Assembly (NCBI RefSeq): GCF_900094795.1
Contig: NZ_FMBC01000016.1
Location: forward strand, 25,226 to 89,225
DNA from: Kosakonia oryziphila
Lineage (GTDB): Bacteria; Pseudomonadota; Gammaproteobacteria; Enterobacterales; Enterobacteriaceae
DNA length: 64,000 nucleotides
Direction of reading: 5' to 3'
This document shows, piece after piece, positions 33,684-43,421 of the stretch; position 1 is the first letter of the stretch; every line of letters begins with the position of its first letter. The translations under genes and the position numbers were made by a program. The notes under the pieces are model-generated. The model ran no database searches, had not been told where the DNA came from, and saw only the letters and a list, made by a program, of their open reading frames with translations.

Positions 33684-34892
33684 ATGAAAAAGACAGTAAT
33701 GTTTTCCGCTCTTGCACTGCTTATCTCTGGCCCTGTAATGGCAAAAACCTGGGTGCTGACAAGTGCTGAAGGCGGTACAGAGCAAGGAAACTGGCGGATC
33801 ACCAGCGATCAGCTGAACATCAAAGATCAGCAATTCAGCATTGAGCAGGTAGTACTGCACGGTGGTAAGCAGGAAGGCAGCAAAGTCATTAAACTGATCA
33901 GCAAAAATGGCCTCACCATCGCCCTTAGCCCGACACGTGGTATGAATTTGCTTTACGCCGACGGGTTTGGCGTCCATATGGGCTGGAATTCGCCGGTGAA
34001 AGAGGTAGTCAACCCAGCATTTATTAACCTCGAAAGCCGTAACGGTCTGGGCTGGCTGGAAGGTTTCAACGAGATGGTGGTGCGCTGCGGTTATGAATGG
34101 ACCGGCCATCCGGTCACCGCTGACGGGCAGATTTATACCCTGCACGGCAAAGTGGGTAACACGCCAGCGTCCCAGGTTTCGGTGGATGTCAGCGAAACAG
34201 CACCTTATGAAATTCGTATTCGCGGGCTGGTAAAAGAGAGCGCATTTAAAAAAGTGGATCTGCAAACGGAGACGGAGCTGCGCTATATTCCTGGCAGCAA
34301 CAGCTTCAGCCTGCATGATGTGCTGACCAACCATGCGGATTACCCACACGACTATCAAATTATCTATCACAGCAACTTCGGCAAACCGATTCTCGAGCAG
34401 GGTGCACGTTTTATAACGCCGTATGAAAATGTCAGCCCCTTCAATGACTACGCCAAAGGCGGTCTGAAAGAGTGGCAAACCTACGCCGGGCCGACCAAAG
34501 GTTTCGACGAGATGGTGTTTAATATCAAGCCGCTGTTTGATGCCAGTAAACAAACGGTAGCCGCACTGGTGAACAAAGCGGGCGATAAAGGGGTGGCAAT
34601 TAGCTATAACACCGAACAACTGCCGGTGCTGACGATGTGGAAAAACACCGATACGGAAAAACAGGGCTATGTAACCGGAATTGAGCCGGGCACCAGCTAT
34701 GCCTATCCGGTCACTATTGAACGTGCGCAAAAACGCGTAAAACAGCTACAGCCGGGCCAGAGTACACGCTTCGATCTCACTTACACTCTGCTGCATAACA
34801 GCGCCCAGGTGGCTGATGTAGAGAAACGCGTGAAAGAGATTCAGGGCAGTAAAACGCCGCAAACTATCGACACGCCGATGGCAAAAGAGTAA
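33684..34892 (+). CDS. Secreted DUF4432 (aldose 1-epimerase-like) protein
   Basis: A 402-residue protein of the DUF4432 family, in the galactose mutarotase-like fold (sugar-binding beta-sandwich). Typical segments are LSPTRGMNLLYADGFGVHMGWNSP, GLGWLEGFNEMVVRCGYEW and YHSNFGKP. A signal peptide is evident: MKKTVMFSALALLISGPVMA, so it should be periplasmic, whereas many family members are cytoplasmic. The ATG at 33684 fits the AAGGA spacing better than that at 33681. Monocistronic, with its own terminator; substrate unknown. Confidence 0.85.
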   Translation: MKKTVMFSALALLISGPVMAKTWVLTSAEGGTEQGNWRITSDQLNIKDQQFSIEQVVLHGGKQEGSKVIKLISKNGLTIALSPTRGMNLLYADGFGVHMGWNSPVKEVVNPAFINLESRNGLGWLEGFNEMVVRCGYEWTGHPVTADGQIYTLHGKVGNTPASQVSVDVSETAPYEIRIRGLVKESAFKKVDLQTETELRYIPGSNSFSLHDVLTNHADYPHDYQIIYHSNFGKPILEQGARFITPYENVSPFNDYAKGGLKEWQTYAGPTKGFDEMVFNIKPLFDASKQTVAALVNKAGDKGVAISYNTEQLPVLTMWKNTDTEKQGYVTGIEPGTSYAYPVTIERAQKRVKQLQPGQSTRFDLTYTLLHNSAQVADVEKRVKEIQGSKTPQTIDTPMAKE

Positions 34893-34907
34893 TTCGCAGT
34901 CATAAAA

Positions 34908-34937
34908 AAACCGCGCCGGTTTCCCGGTCGCGGTTTT
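34908..34937. terminator. Bidirectional terminator between the DUF4432 gene and mpl
   Basis: AAACCGCG ... CGCGGTTTT forms an 8-bp stem with A-run before and T-run after, so it can serve both convergent genes. Confidence 0.85.
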
Positions 34938-34953
34938 TTGCTTCAGCCAGCCG

Positions 34954-36336
34954 TCAGAGCTTTTCTGCTTCGGCCTCAGCTTTTTTCGCTAAACCATCAA
35001 GCAGCTTCTGGTGAATACCACCGAAACCGCCATTGCTCATCACCAGAATGTGATCGCCAGGCTGTGCGGTTTTGATGATCATCTCCGCCAGCGCATCGAC
35101 ATCAGCGCTCCAGTGAGCAGGCTGCACGCAGGCATCCGCCACTTCCGCTACCTGCCACGGAATATGCTGCGGTTGCAGCAGGAACACTTCGTCTGCGCGT
35201 CCCAACGATGGTGCCAGGTCGTCTTTGCAGATGCCCATTTTCATCGTGTTGGAACGCGGTTCCAGCACGGCGATGATTTTCGCGGTACCACCGACTTTAC
35301 CGCGCAGCGCAGCCAATGTGGCGAGGATCGCGGTCGGGTGGTGCGCAAAATCGTCATACACAGTTACACCGTTCACTTCCCCGCGCAGTTCCAGGCGACG
35401 GCGGGCATTGATAAACGAGCCAAGTGCACTGGCGGCATCCGCCGGTGCAACGCCAACATGGCGCGCGGCGGCAATGGCCATCAAACCGTTGTGCATGTTG
35501 TGTTCACCCACCAGCCCCCAGTTCACCTGCCCGACGCATGTGCCGTCCAGCCAGACTTCCCAGCTTGAGGCATCGATGTTCAGTTTCTTCGCTTGCCAAT
35601 GTCCCTGTTCGCCCACCAGCTCCTGCTCGCTCCAGCAGCCCATCGCCATGGTCTGCTTCAGGTTAATGTCGTTTTCCGGCCAGATGATTTTCCCCTGCCC
35701 CGGCACGATACGCACCAGGTGGTGGAACTGCTTCTGAATCGCCTTCAGGTCGTCAAAAATATCTGCATGATCGAACTCAAGGTTATTCAAAATCAGCGTA
35801 CGCGGGCAGTAATGAACGAATTTGGAACGCTTATCGAAGAAAGCGCAGTCATACTCATCGGCTTCGATAACGAAGAAAGGGCTGTCGCCCAGACGCGCAG
35901 AAACCTCAAAGTTCCCAGGTACGCCGCCAATGACAAAGCCCGGCTTGTAGCCACAGGCTTCGAGGATCCAGGTTACCATCCCGGCGGTAGTAGTTTTGCC
36001 GTGCGTACCAGCAACGGCGACGACCCAGCGATCGCGCAGAACAAAGTCGTGCAGCCACTGCGGGCCAGACATAAACGGAATGTTTTTCTCCAGCACCACT
36101 TCCACACATGGATTACCGCGCCTCATGACATTGCCGATAATAACCAAATCCGGTGCAGGATCGAGCTGGCTTGCGTCATAGCCTTCAATCAGCTCAATAC
36201 CTTCCTTTTCGAGCAGGGTGCTCATCGGCGGGTAAATATTGGCGTCGGAGCCCGTAACCTGATGTCCCAACGAACGCGCCAGCAAGGCCAGGCCGCCCAT
36301 GAAAGTGCCACAAATTCCCAAAATATGAATGCGCAT
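34954..36336 (-). CDS. mpl: UDP-N-acetylmuramate:L-Ala-gamma-D-Glu-meso-DAP ligase
   Basis: A 460-residue Mur ligase that attaches the recycled tripeptide to UDP-MurNAc, returning cell-wall peptide to peptidoglycan synthesis. The ATP-binding P-loop is AGTHGKTTTAGM (about 108-119); the Mur ligase middle domain has LILNNLEFDHADIFDD and the C-terminal domain VTVYDDFAHHPTAILATL. The N-terminus MRIHILGICGTFMGG is the UDP-binding Rossmann fold. Length is close to E. coli Mpl (457). Divergent from fbp as in E. coli. Confidence 0.97.
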   Translation of the reverse strand: MRIHILGICGTFMGGLALLARSLGHQVTGSDANIYPPMSTLLEKEGIELIEGYDASQLDPAPDLVIIGNVMRRGNPCVEVVLEKNIPFMSGPQWLHDFVLRDRWVVAVAGTHGKTTTAGMVTWILEACGYKPGFVIGGVPGNFEVSARLGDSPFFVIEADEYDCAFFDKRSKFVHYCPRTLILNNLEFDHADIFDDLKAIQKQFHHLVRIVPGQGKIIWPENDINLKQTMAMGCWSEQELVGEQGHWQAKKLNIDASSWEVWLDGTCVGQVNWGLVGEHNMHNGLMAIAAARHVGVAPADAASALGSFINARRRLELRGEVNGVTVYDDFAHHPTAILATLAALRGKVGGTAKIIAVLEPRSNTMKMGICKDDLAPSLGRADEVFLLQPQHIPWQVAEVADACVQPAHWSADVDALAEMIIKTAQPGDHILVMSNGGFGGIHQKLLDGLAKKAEAEAEKL

Positions 36337-36612
36337 ACGTTTTTATCCTTTCCAGAACTGGCGCACATTTTACGCATATGTTTAACGTCTGAGAAATGCA
36401 TTTCAGGATAATCCCCATACTGCTGGTGCGATTCACCTGAGCACGGACTGTTGAATCTTTGTTAGTATTGTTGTAAGTCCGTCACGTTTTCGGCTTCGAA
36501 AGCGCTGGCTGTTAAGGTTCAGGCTGTTTACTATCCGGAACTTGCTGTTACCAGCAACCTGAAACCTTCAGGACAAGATCGCTTTACTCCATATACATGC
36601 AGGGAAAGTGTT

Positions 36613-37611
36613 ATGAAAACGTTAGGTGAATTTATTGTCGAAAAGCAGCACGAGTTCTCACACGCCACCGGTGAATTAACTGCTTTGCTGTCGGCGATAA
36701 AACTGGGCGCCAAGATCATTCATCGTGATATCAATAAGGCCGGTCTGGTCGATATCCTGGGTGCAAGCGGTGCTGAAAACGTCCAGGGCGAGGAGCAACA
36801 AAAACTCGACCTGTTCGCAAACGAAAAACTGAAAGCTGCACTTCGCGCACGCGATATCGTGGCCGGTATTGCTTCTGAAGAAGAGGACGAAATTGTCGTT
36901 TTCGAAGGTTGTGAACACGCCAAATACGTGGTGCTGATGGATCCTCTTGATGGCTCATCAAATATCGACGTTAACGTCTCTGTTGGCACCATTTTCTCTA
37001 TTTACCGCCGCGTGACGCCCGTCGGCACATCGGTTACAGAAGAAGACTTCCTGCAACCGGGCAACAAACAGGTTGCGGCGGGCTATGTGGTCTACGGTTC
37101 GTCCACTATGCTGGTTTACACCACTGGCTGCGGTGTTCACGCCTTTACATACGATCCATCACTCGGCGTTTTCTGCCTGTGCCAGGAGCGTATGAAGTTC
37201 CCGGAGCGTGGTAATACCTACTCCATCAACGAAGGGAACTACATCAAATTCCCGCAGGGTGTGAAAAAGTACCTGAAGTTCTGCCAGGAAGAGGATAAAG
37301 CGTCCAACCGTCCATATACCACGCGCTATATCGGCTCGCTGGTCGCAGATTTCCACCGCAATCTGCTGAAAGGCGGCATCTACCTCTACCCAAGCACTGC
37401 AAGCCACCCGCAAGGGAAACTGCGTCTGCTGTATGAGTGCAATCCGATGGCGTTCCTTGCTGAACAGGCGGGCGGCAAAGCGAGCGACGGAAAAGAGCGA
37501 ATTCTGGATATTCAACCGGAAAGCCTGCACCAGCGCCGTCCGTTCTTCGTCGGCAATGAGCACATGGTTGAAGATGTAGAACGTTTTATGCGTGAATACC
37601 CGGACGCATAA
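36613..37611 (+). CDS. fbp: Fructose-1,6-bisphosphatase class I
   Basis: A 332-residue class I FBPase, the same length as E. coli Fbp, catalysing the key gluconeogenic dephosphorylation of fructose-1,6-bisphosphate. The metal-binding motif [10 protein letters not shown] lies near residue 115 and the substrate-binding [22 protein letters not shown] near 255. ATG follows AGGGAAAGTGTT. The 276-bp region upstream, shared with mpl, should hold both divergent promoters. Confidence 0.98.
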   Translation: MKTLGEFIVEKQHEFSHATGELTALLSAIKLGAKIIHRDINKAGLVDILGASGAENVQGEEQQKLDLFANEKLKAALRARDIVAGIASEEEDEIVVFEGCEHAKYVVLMDPLDGSSNIDVNVSVGTIFSIYRRVTPVGTSVTEEDFLQPGNKQVAAGYVVYGSSTMLVYTTGCGVHAFTYDPSLGVFCLCQERMKFPERGNTYSINEGNYIKFPQGVKKYLKFCQEEDKASNRPYTTRYIGSLVADFHRNLLKGGIYLYPSTASHPQGKLRLLYECNPMAFLAEQAGGKASDGKERILDIQPESLHQRRPFFVGNEHMVEDVERFMREYPDA

Positions 37612-37630
37612 GCGCCGGGAAAGAGGGGCA

Positions 37631-37657
37631 AAGCGCCACGCCTGTGGCGCTTTTTTT
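37631..37657 (+). terminator. Rho-independent terminator of fbp
   Basis: Stem AAGCGCCAC / GTGGCGCTT with loop GCCT followed by seven T residues. It just touches the stop of the convergent DUF2569 gene. Confidence 0.9.
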
Positions 37658-38152
37658 AGCGCACGAAAGTCCGTTTAACGCGCTCAGAGATGAGGAAATA
37701 CGGCACCCAAATCGCTGCGCTTATCGCATTGCGGATCAACGCACTCACGGTTTCGAAGACATACGGCAGCGCGATAAGGTAGTGCGCCAGCAATAAATCA
37801 ACGCCGTAAAAAAGCAGCCAAATCAGCAGAAAACCAATGTAAAAGCGCGGAAGCTGACGCTTTTTTCGAAAAAACAGGCTGCAAACAAACAGCGTATAAG
37901 CGAACATGGCGCTATAAAAAACCAGTTCGTAAATCAGCAGTACTCTCGGCCCAGTGTCGATGGCACTGTAGTGCTCCATCAACACTTTGGTGGCGGTATT
38001 AATGGAGGCAATGATCGCAATCAGCGACACCAGCAGGCCAATCGCTGGTACAAACAACCAGCCGCGGATCTTTTTAAATTCGCGCTCTTCACATACCGCG
38101 CAATAATCGCTGTCCTTCAGCGCTTCATTATCGCATTGAATACAAACACCAT
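37656..38152 (-). CDS. DUF2569 membrane protein with N-terminal zinc ribbon; start region irregular
   Basis: The body encodes a zinc ribbon (CIQC-N...CAVC) followed by four hydrophobic segments, ending in WVPYFLISERVKRTF, matching DUF2569 proteins of unknown function. No ATG, GTG or TTG lies in this frame near the body. The ribosome site AAGGAAGAG and the ATG at 38152 just after it are in another frame, giving MVFVFNAI and a quick stop; removing two bases (GTGTTTGT to GTGTGT) would make MVCIQC and join the frames. Either a 2-bp insertion has broken the gene, or an unusual start (ATT at 38141) is used. It follows the MCP stop directly on the same strand. Confidence 0.6.
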
Positions 38153-38166
38153 TTCTCTTCCTTAGA

Positions 38167-39732
38167 TTATCCCTGGGCTTGCAGGCGGAATGATGCCATC
38201 GCTTGTAGCAACTCGCGCGACTGCTCTTCCAGCGAACGGGTCGCGGCAGATGATTGTTGTACCAGCGCCGCATTCTGCTGCGCGGTTTCATCCATCTGAC
38301 TGACCGCGATATTAACCTGCTCAATACCCCGGCTCTGCTCCTGCGATGCATTAGCGATTTCGCGCATCAGTTTGGTCATACGCAGCACTTCTTCGGCAAT
38401 TTCATCCATCGTTTCACCCGCCTGCATCGCCAGATCGCTGCCTTCAGACACCTGCGACTGCGAGCTGCTTATTAAATGGCGGATCTCTTTCGCCGATTCG
38501 GCGCTGCGGCTGGCAAGATTACGCACTTCCCCGGCAACCACCGCGAAACCACGCCCCTGCTCTCCCGCGCGCGCCGCTTCGACCGCAGCATTCAACGCAA
38601 GGATATTGGTCTGAAAGGCAATGGCATCAATCACGCTGAGAATATCGGCGATGCGATCGGAGCTACTGGAAATATCGCGCATTTTTTCAATTACATAGCA
38701 TACCATTTCACTGCCGCGATCGGCGGTATCGGAAACGGTTTTAGCCAGTTTATGCGCCTGCTCGGCGTTGTCGGCATTCAGTTTCACTGTAGCGGTGATC
38801 TGCTCCATGCTGGCAGCCGTTTGTTCAAGCGATGTCGCCGTTGATTCCGTGCGTTGCGACAGATCGACGTTGCCAGCGGCCAGTTCGCGGCTGCCAGTAT
38901 CGATTTGCGCGCTGGCATCGCGAACACGGGTGACGGAGCTTACCAGCGAGTGGCGCATCTCTTCGATGGCCACGTTCAGACGGTTAAACTCTTTACTGCT
39001 CGCTTCGGTTTTTACCGCGATCAAATTGCCAGCCGCAACCTGCTCAAGCTGTTCAATAGAGCGATCCAGGGGTTTCAGCAGCATATGGCGCAGCGCCAGC
39101 CAGGCCAGCACGATTATCCCGGCCACCAGCAGCGCTACCACCAGAATCAGCAGCATCACAACGCGTTTGCTGCTCTGTACGGCATCCACTTCCGCTTTGC
39201 CGCGCGCTTCTCCCCACTTCTGGAAGGCTTGCATATCATTGTCGAACTGGCGAGAAATGGGGATCAGTTTGTTTTCCAACAAATCGTAATAGGTATCCGC
39301 ACTTTGCTGATTCAGCGCATCCTGCATCGGTTTAATGCCCTGGTTCACATACTCGCCGTAGCTTTTCGCCACCCCGGCAAGCAGAGCGGAACCCTGCTCA
39401 TCATCCACACCTGCGGCGATCACGTTGCTGAGAGAGGCTTCACCCTGCGCAATTTCTCCGTTGATCTGCTTCACGGATTTCGCGGCGTCATCAAGCAACC
39501 CTACTTCCATCATCCGCACCGCCTGACCGGCTTCGTTACGCGCCCGCAAAATCAGCGTGTACCCCTCGCTCAGACTCGCCATTTTGTCGCCCTGAAGTTG
39601 ACTAATTCGCTCCAGCGACGAGGAGCTTTTATTGAGTGCATATACCCCGATGCCGCTGACCAATAGCAGCAGCAGAGTCATAACGGCCAGTATAGAAAGT
39701 AAACCAGTACGGATCGAAAGCGTTTTAAGCAT
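38167..39732 (-). CDS. Methyl-accepting chemotaxis protein without C-terminal pentapeptide
   Basis: A 521-residue chemoreceptor. TM1 is about residues 10-31, the periplasmic four-helix ligand domain about 32-190, TM2 about 191-212, then HAMP, and a cytoplasmic coiled-coil whose tip is [20 protein letters not shown] with [11 protein letters not shown] after it. The signalling hairpin belongs to the Tsr/Tar class. It ends [19 protein letters not shown], without the NWETF-like tether for CheR and CheB, so adaptation would need help from a tethered receptor. Ligand unknown. Confidence 0.9.
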   Translation of the reverse strand: MLKTLSIRTGLLSILAVMTLLLLLVSGIGVYALNKSSSSLERISQLQGDKMASLSEGYTLILRARNEAGQAVRMMEVGLLDDAAKSVKQINGEIAQGEASLSNVIAAGVDDEQGSALLAGVAKSYGEYVNQGIKPMQDALNQQSADTYYDLLENKLIPISRQFDNDMQAFQKWGEARGKAEVDAVQSSKRVVMLLILVVALLVAGIIVLAWLALRHMLLKPLDRSIEQLEQVAAGNLIAVKTEASSKEFNRLNVAIEEMRHSLVSSVTRVRDASAQIDTGSRELAAGNVDLSQRTESTATSLEQTAASMEQITATVKLNADNAEQAHKLAKTVSDTADRGSEMVCYVIEKMRDISSSSDRIADILSVIDAIAFQTNILALNAAVEAARAGEQGRGFAVVAGEVRNLASRSAESAKEIRHLISSSQSQVSEGSDLAMQAGETMDEIAEEVLRMTKLMREIANASQEQSRGIEQVNIAVSQMDETAQQNAALVQQSSAATRSLEEQSRELLQAMASFRLQAQG

Positions 39733-39843
39733 GATGTGAATTCCGGTAGCAGCAATACTTTTTGGCGTAAATTAAGCCCATTTCGTCAGTTATCGACCGC
39801 TACCGGATTTACTTTAGGAGAAAGTAATAATTTCAATCTATTA

Positions 39844-40842
39844 TTACTTTATTGCCGTTGTGTCAACACGTGTCACAGGAGAGCTTTGACGGTTCTCCCA
39901 CAGCACGATCAGGCCTCGTTGCAACGCGATAAAAATAAACAACAGGATGCCGATGGCGATTTTCGTCCACCACGAGCTGAGCGTCCCATCGAAGTTAATA
40001 TAGGTCTGGATCAGCCCCTGAATCGCCACGCCAAACAGCGTTCCCAGCACCGTACCCACGCCGCCGCTGAGCAATGTCCCGCCAATCACCACCGAGGCAA
40101 TGGCGTCCAGTTCCACGCCCACGCCCGCCAGCGCATAACCGGCCTGGGTATAAATCGAGAAGACAATGCCCGCCAGCGTCGCCAGGCCAGTAGAAAGCAT
40201 ATAGATGCGAATGGTGGTGCTGCGGGTGGAGATCCCCATCAGGTTCGCCGACGTCGCGTTGCCGCCAACGGCATACACTTCATTGCCAAAACGGGTGCGG
40301 TGAGCGAGGAAAATCCCCACTACCACCACCAGTAACATTAATAATCCCATAGCGCTCAAGCGTCCGCCGCCGGGGATCATCCACGCGAGGCTGGAGAGCG
40401 AATCATAGATCGGGTGATTAATCGGAATAGATTCTTCCGAGAGCAGGTAGCTGGCGCCACGCAGGAAGAACATCCCCGCGAGGGTGATGATAAATGCCGG
40501 GATTTTCAATGCATCGATCAGCAGCCCCATAAACGCGCCGAAAGCGCAACCCATCAGTAGAATAATCGGGAAAGCGAGTAGCGGCGAAATTCCCCAGTCA
40601 CCGATCGCTTTTGCCAGAAAAACGCCGCTGAAGGCGATCACCGAGCCGACGGACAAATCGATACCGCCGGAGAGGATCACGAAGGTCATACCAACGGCAA
40701 TAATTCCCAGAAAGGCGTTATCCGTCAGGATATTACATATCACACGCGTAGAGGCGAAACCGGGAAACTGCGTCAGGCAGTAGAGATAACCGAGCACAAA
40801 CACGCCTAACGTTATCATCAGCGGTAAATTACGTTTTATCAT
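39844..40842 (-). CDS. yjfF: Galactofuranose ABC transporter permease YjfF
   Basis: A 332-residue inner-membrane permease of the BPD_transp_2 (ribose/galactofuranose) family. Multiple membrane segments and the cytoplasmic coupling motif GGIDLSVGSVIAFSGVFLA and GGTLLSGGVGTVLGTLFGV are present. With YtfT it forms the channel for D-galactofuranose uptake. The start overlaps ytfT by 14 bp, so translation is coupled. Last gene of the ytfQRT-yjfF operon. Confidence 0.95.
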   Translation of the reverse strand: MIKRNLPLMITLGVFVLGYLYCLTQFPGFASTRVICNILTDNAFLGIIAVGMTFVILSGGIDLSVGSVIAFSGVFLAKAIGDWGISPLLAFPIILLMGCAFGAFMGLLIDALKIPAFIITLAGMFFLRGASYLLSEESIPINHPIYDSLSSLAWMIPGGGRLSAMGLLMLLVVVVGIFLAHRTRFGNEVYAVGGNATSANLMGISTRSTTIRIYMLSTGLATLAGIVFSIYTQAGYALAGVGVELDAIASVVIGGTLLSGGVGTVLGTLFGVAIQGLIQTYINFDGTLSSWWTKIAIGILLFIFIALQRGLIVLWENRQSSPVTRVDTTAIK

Positions 40843-41854
40843 GACCGCGTACTCCTTTAATCAGCGCGATAAAGCGCGGCGACTGGACAATCAGTACACA
40901 CATCACCACCACCGCTTTTACGACCTGGTTGAGTTCCGGCTGGAAACCGGAGAGCAAAATCCCGGTATTCATACCCTGGATAATCAGCGCGCCGATCACC
41001 GAGAGTACAAGGTTAAACCGCCCGCCCATTAGCGAGCCGCCGCCAATGACCACCGCCAGAATGGCATCCAGCTCCAGCCACAGCCCGGCATTATTTGCAT
41101 CTGCGCCGCGAATATCCGCCGCGACGACCACCCCAGCGATAGCCGCACACACGCCACTCAATACGTAGGTCAGCATCACCACGACGCGCGTATTCACCCC
41201 GGCGTTTTTTGCCGCGCGAATATTAATCCCTGCCGCTTCAATAAACATGCCTAGCGCTGTTTTGCGGGTAAACAGCCAGAACAGCAGCAGCGTTGCCAGT
41301 GCTATAATCACTGGCGTCGGGAACAGCAACAGCGATCCGCTGCCGATCCACGCCAGTGACGGCGCGTTAAAGGTAACGATCTGCCCGGAGGTGATTAACT
41401 GCGCCACGCCGCGCCCTGCCACCATCAGGATCAGCGTGGCGACGAAAGGCTGGATCTTGAGGATCGCCACCAGAATACCGTTCCACAATCCGGCCAGTAC
41501 GCCAGTGCCCAGCGCAGCCAACAGCACTACCGTCAGACTGTGTCCGGAGACGGTGAGCGATGCCGCCGTTGCGCCGGCAATCGCCATCACCGCGCCAACA
41601 GAAAGATCGATGCCGCCGGTAGCGATCACCAGCGTCATACCAATCGCCAGCAACGCGACGGGCGCAGCGCGGTTAAGAATGTCGATCGGGCTACCGAACA
41701 GGCGACCATCCTGCAACACCACCTGATAAAAATGGGGCGCGACCAGGCTATCCACCACCAGAACCAGCACCAGCGCGATAAGCTGGGGTGTTCCGGTGGG
41801 CCAGTTAAAGCGGCGCTTCGGCTGCCCGGTTTGACCCACAGTTTGAGGCATCAC
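40829..41854 (-). CDS. ytfT: Galactofuranose ABC transporter permease YtfT
   Basis: A 341-residue permease, partner of YjfF. It carries the same family motifs (GGIDLSVGAVMAIAGATAA; VIGGGSLMGGRFNLVLSVIGALIIQG) and about nine membrane segments. The gap to ytfR is 10 bp. Length and order match E. coli ytfT. Confidence 0.95.
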   Translation of the reverse strand: MMPQTVGQTGQPKRRFNWPTGTPQLIALVLVLVVDSLVAPHFYQVVLQDGRLFGSPIDILNRAAPVALLAIGMTLVIATGGIDLSVGAVMAIAGATAASLTVSGHSLTVVLLAALGTGVLAGLWNGILVAILKIQPFVATLILMVAGRGVAQLITSGQIVTFNAPSLAWIGSGSLLLFPTPVIIALATLLLFWLFTRKTALGMFIEAAGINIRAAKNAGVNTRVVVMLTYVLSGVCAAIAGVVVAADIRGADANNAGLWLELDAILAVVIGGGSLMGGRFNLVLSVIGALIIQGMNTGILLSGFQPELNQVVKAVVVMCVLIVQSPRFIALIKGVRGHDKT

Positions 41855-41864
41855 ACTCTACTCC

Positions 41865-43367
41865 TTACGCCGCAATGGCATTCATGATCGCCGGAACCGA
41901 CAGCTCTGCGAGCGGGATCTCCGCCACCTGTTTGCGATCGCGCATGATGATCACGCGATCCGCATAGCCCACCAGCTCCTCCAGTTCAGAGGAGATAACC
42001 AGCAGCGCCAGACCATCGGCGCAGAGGGTTTCAATCAGACGAATGATCTCAGCGTGCGCACCGACGTCGATACCGCGCGTCGGTTCATCGAGGATCAGAA
42101 ATTGAGGTCGGGTCAGCAGCCAGCGCGAGAGCAGTACTTTTTGCTGGTTGCCGCCGGAGAGAAACTCAATCGGCTGCTCGGCGCTCGGCGTGCGGATCCC
42201 CAACTGGCGGATGAAACGCTCGGCAATCGCGTTTTGCTCTTTGCGCGGAATCGGCCGCAGCCAGCCGCGTTGCGCCTGCAACGCCAGCACAATGTTTTCA
42301 CGTACAGAAGCCGCCGCGATAATGCCATCGGTTTTGCGATCTTCCGGGCAAAAACCGATTCCCAGGCACGAAGCCTGATGCGGAGAACGGAGTATCTGGC
42401 TCTTGCCTTTGATGATCGCGCTGCCGCTGTCGGCGGGTTTAATGCCAAAAATCACTTCGGCGGTTTCGGTGCGCCCGGAACCCAACAGCCCGGCCAGGCC
42501 GACGATTTCACCAGGGCGAACTTCCAGATCAAACGGCGCGATGACGCCTTTTTTGCCATAGCCGCTGAACGCTGCAACCGGTTTATCGCTCAACAGCGTA
42601 CGCCCTGCGCGCTGAAGCGCATTGCTGTCCAGTTCACGGCCCAGCATCATTTTCACCAGCTCGATTTGCGGCAACTCACTGGTTTCGCGACAGCCAACAA
42701 AACCACCGTTACGCAGTACGGTAATGCGATCGCTGACTTCATAAACCTGATCGAGAAAGTGGGTGACAAAAATCAGGCTAACGCCCTGGTCGCGAAGCTG
42801 ACGCATCAGCGTAAACAGCATCTCCACTTCTTTAGTATCAAGGCTGGCGGTCGGTTCATCGAGGATCAGCACTTTGGCTGACAGATCGATGGCGCGGCAG
42901 ATCGCGACGATCTGTTGCATCGCCACCGAATAACGGTTGAGCGGCTCGCGCACGTCCAGCGAGAAACCATAAGATGCCATCAGCTCGGTCGCGCGTTTTT
43001 CCATCTCTTTGCGGCGCAGCAAACCAAAACGCCGCGGTTCGCGGCCAATAAATAAGTTGTCCGCCACCGACATATTCGGTAGCAGGTTCACTTCCTGGTA
43101 CACGGTACCGATGCCGAGCTGCTGTGCATGGGCAGTGTTTTTGGGATTGATCTGCTGACCTTCCAGCCAGATAGCCCCTTTATCAGCATGATACACGCCG
43201 GTTAACGCTTTAATCAGCGTTGATTTTCCGGCACCATTTTCCCCAAGCAGCGCCATGATCTCGCCACGCCGCAGGCTGAAATCCACGTTATCGAGCGCTT
43301 TTACGCCGGGAAAGAATTTACTTAAGCCTTCGGTACGCAGGATTTCCTGGTGTGCTTCCGCGTTCAT
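41865..43367 (-). CDS. ytfR: Galactofuranose ABC transporter ATPase YtfR
   Basis: A 500-residue double ATP-binding protein. The N-terminal half has Walker A GENGAGKST (about 41-49) and Walker B ILDEPTASLD; its signature is degenerate (YSVAMQQ). The C-terminal half has a modified P-loop (GLLGSGRTE) and a good LSGGNQQKVLLSR signature with LILDEPTRGIDVGAHAEI. This asymmetry is normal for RbsA/MglA-type ATPases. It powers uptake through YtfT-YjfF. Confidence 0.96.
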   Translation of the reverse strand: MNAEAHQEILRTEGLSKFFPGVKALDNVDFSLRRGEIMALLGENGAGKSTLIKALTGVYHADKGAIWLEGQQINPKNTAHAQQLGIGTVYQEVNLLPNMSVADNLFIGREPRRFGLLRRKEMEKRATELMASYGFSLDVREPLNRYSVAMQQIVAICRAIDLSAKVLILDEPTASLDTKEVEMLFTLMRQLRDQGVSLIFVTHFLDQVYEVSDRITVLRNGGFVGCRETSELPQIELVKMMLGRELDSNALQRAGRTLLSDKPVAAFSGYGKKGVIAPFDLEVRPGEIVGLAGLLGSGRTETAEVIFGIKPADSGSAIIKGKSQILRSPHQASCLGIGFCPEDRKTDGIIAAASVRENIVLALQAQRGWLRPIPRKEQNAIAERFIRQLGIRTPSAEQPIEFLSGGNQQKVLLSRWLLTRPQFLILDEPTRGIDVGAHAEIIRLIETLCADGLALLVISSELEELVGYADRVIIMRDRKQVAEIPLAELSVPAIMNAIAA

Positions 43368-43387
43368 TGTCGACCCCTTAAACCATT

Positions 43388-43412
43388 ACCCTCTCCCCGA
43401 TGGGGAGAGGGT
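43388..43412 (-). repeat. Stable hairpin between ytfQ and ytfR
   Basis: ACCCTCTCCCC-GAT-GGGGAGAGGGT forms a perfect stem of about 11 bp in the intercistronic RNA. On the transcribed strand no T-run follows, so it is better seen as a 3' stabiliser that keeps ytfQ mRNA (binding protein) more abundant than the downstream transporter mRNA. Confidence 0.6.
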
Positions 43413-43421
43413 TTTCGCGAC

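Noticed and set aside
33663..34730. A 355-codon minus-strand frame opposite the DUF4432 gene
   Set aside because: Shadow frame; the plus-strand protein has a signal peptide and family motifs.
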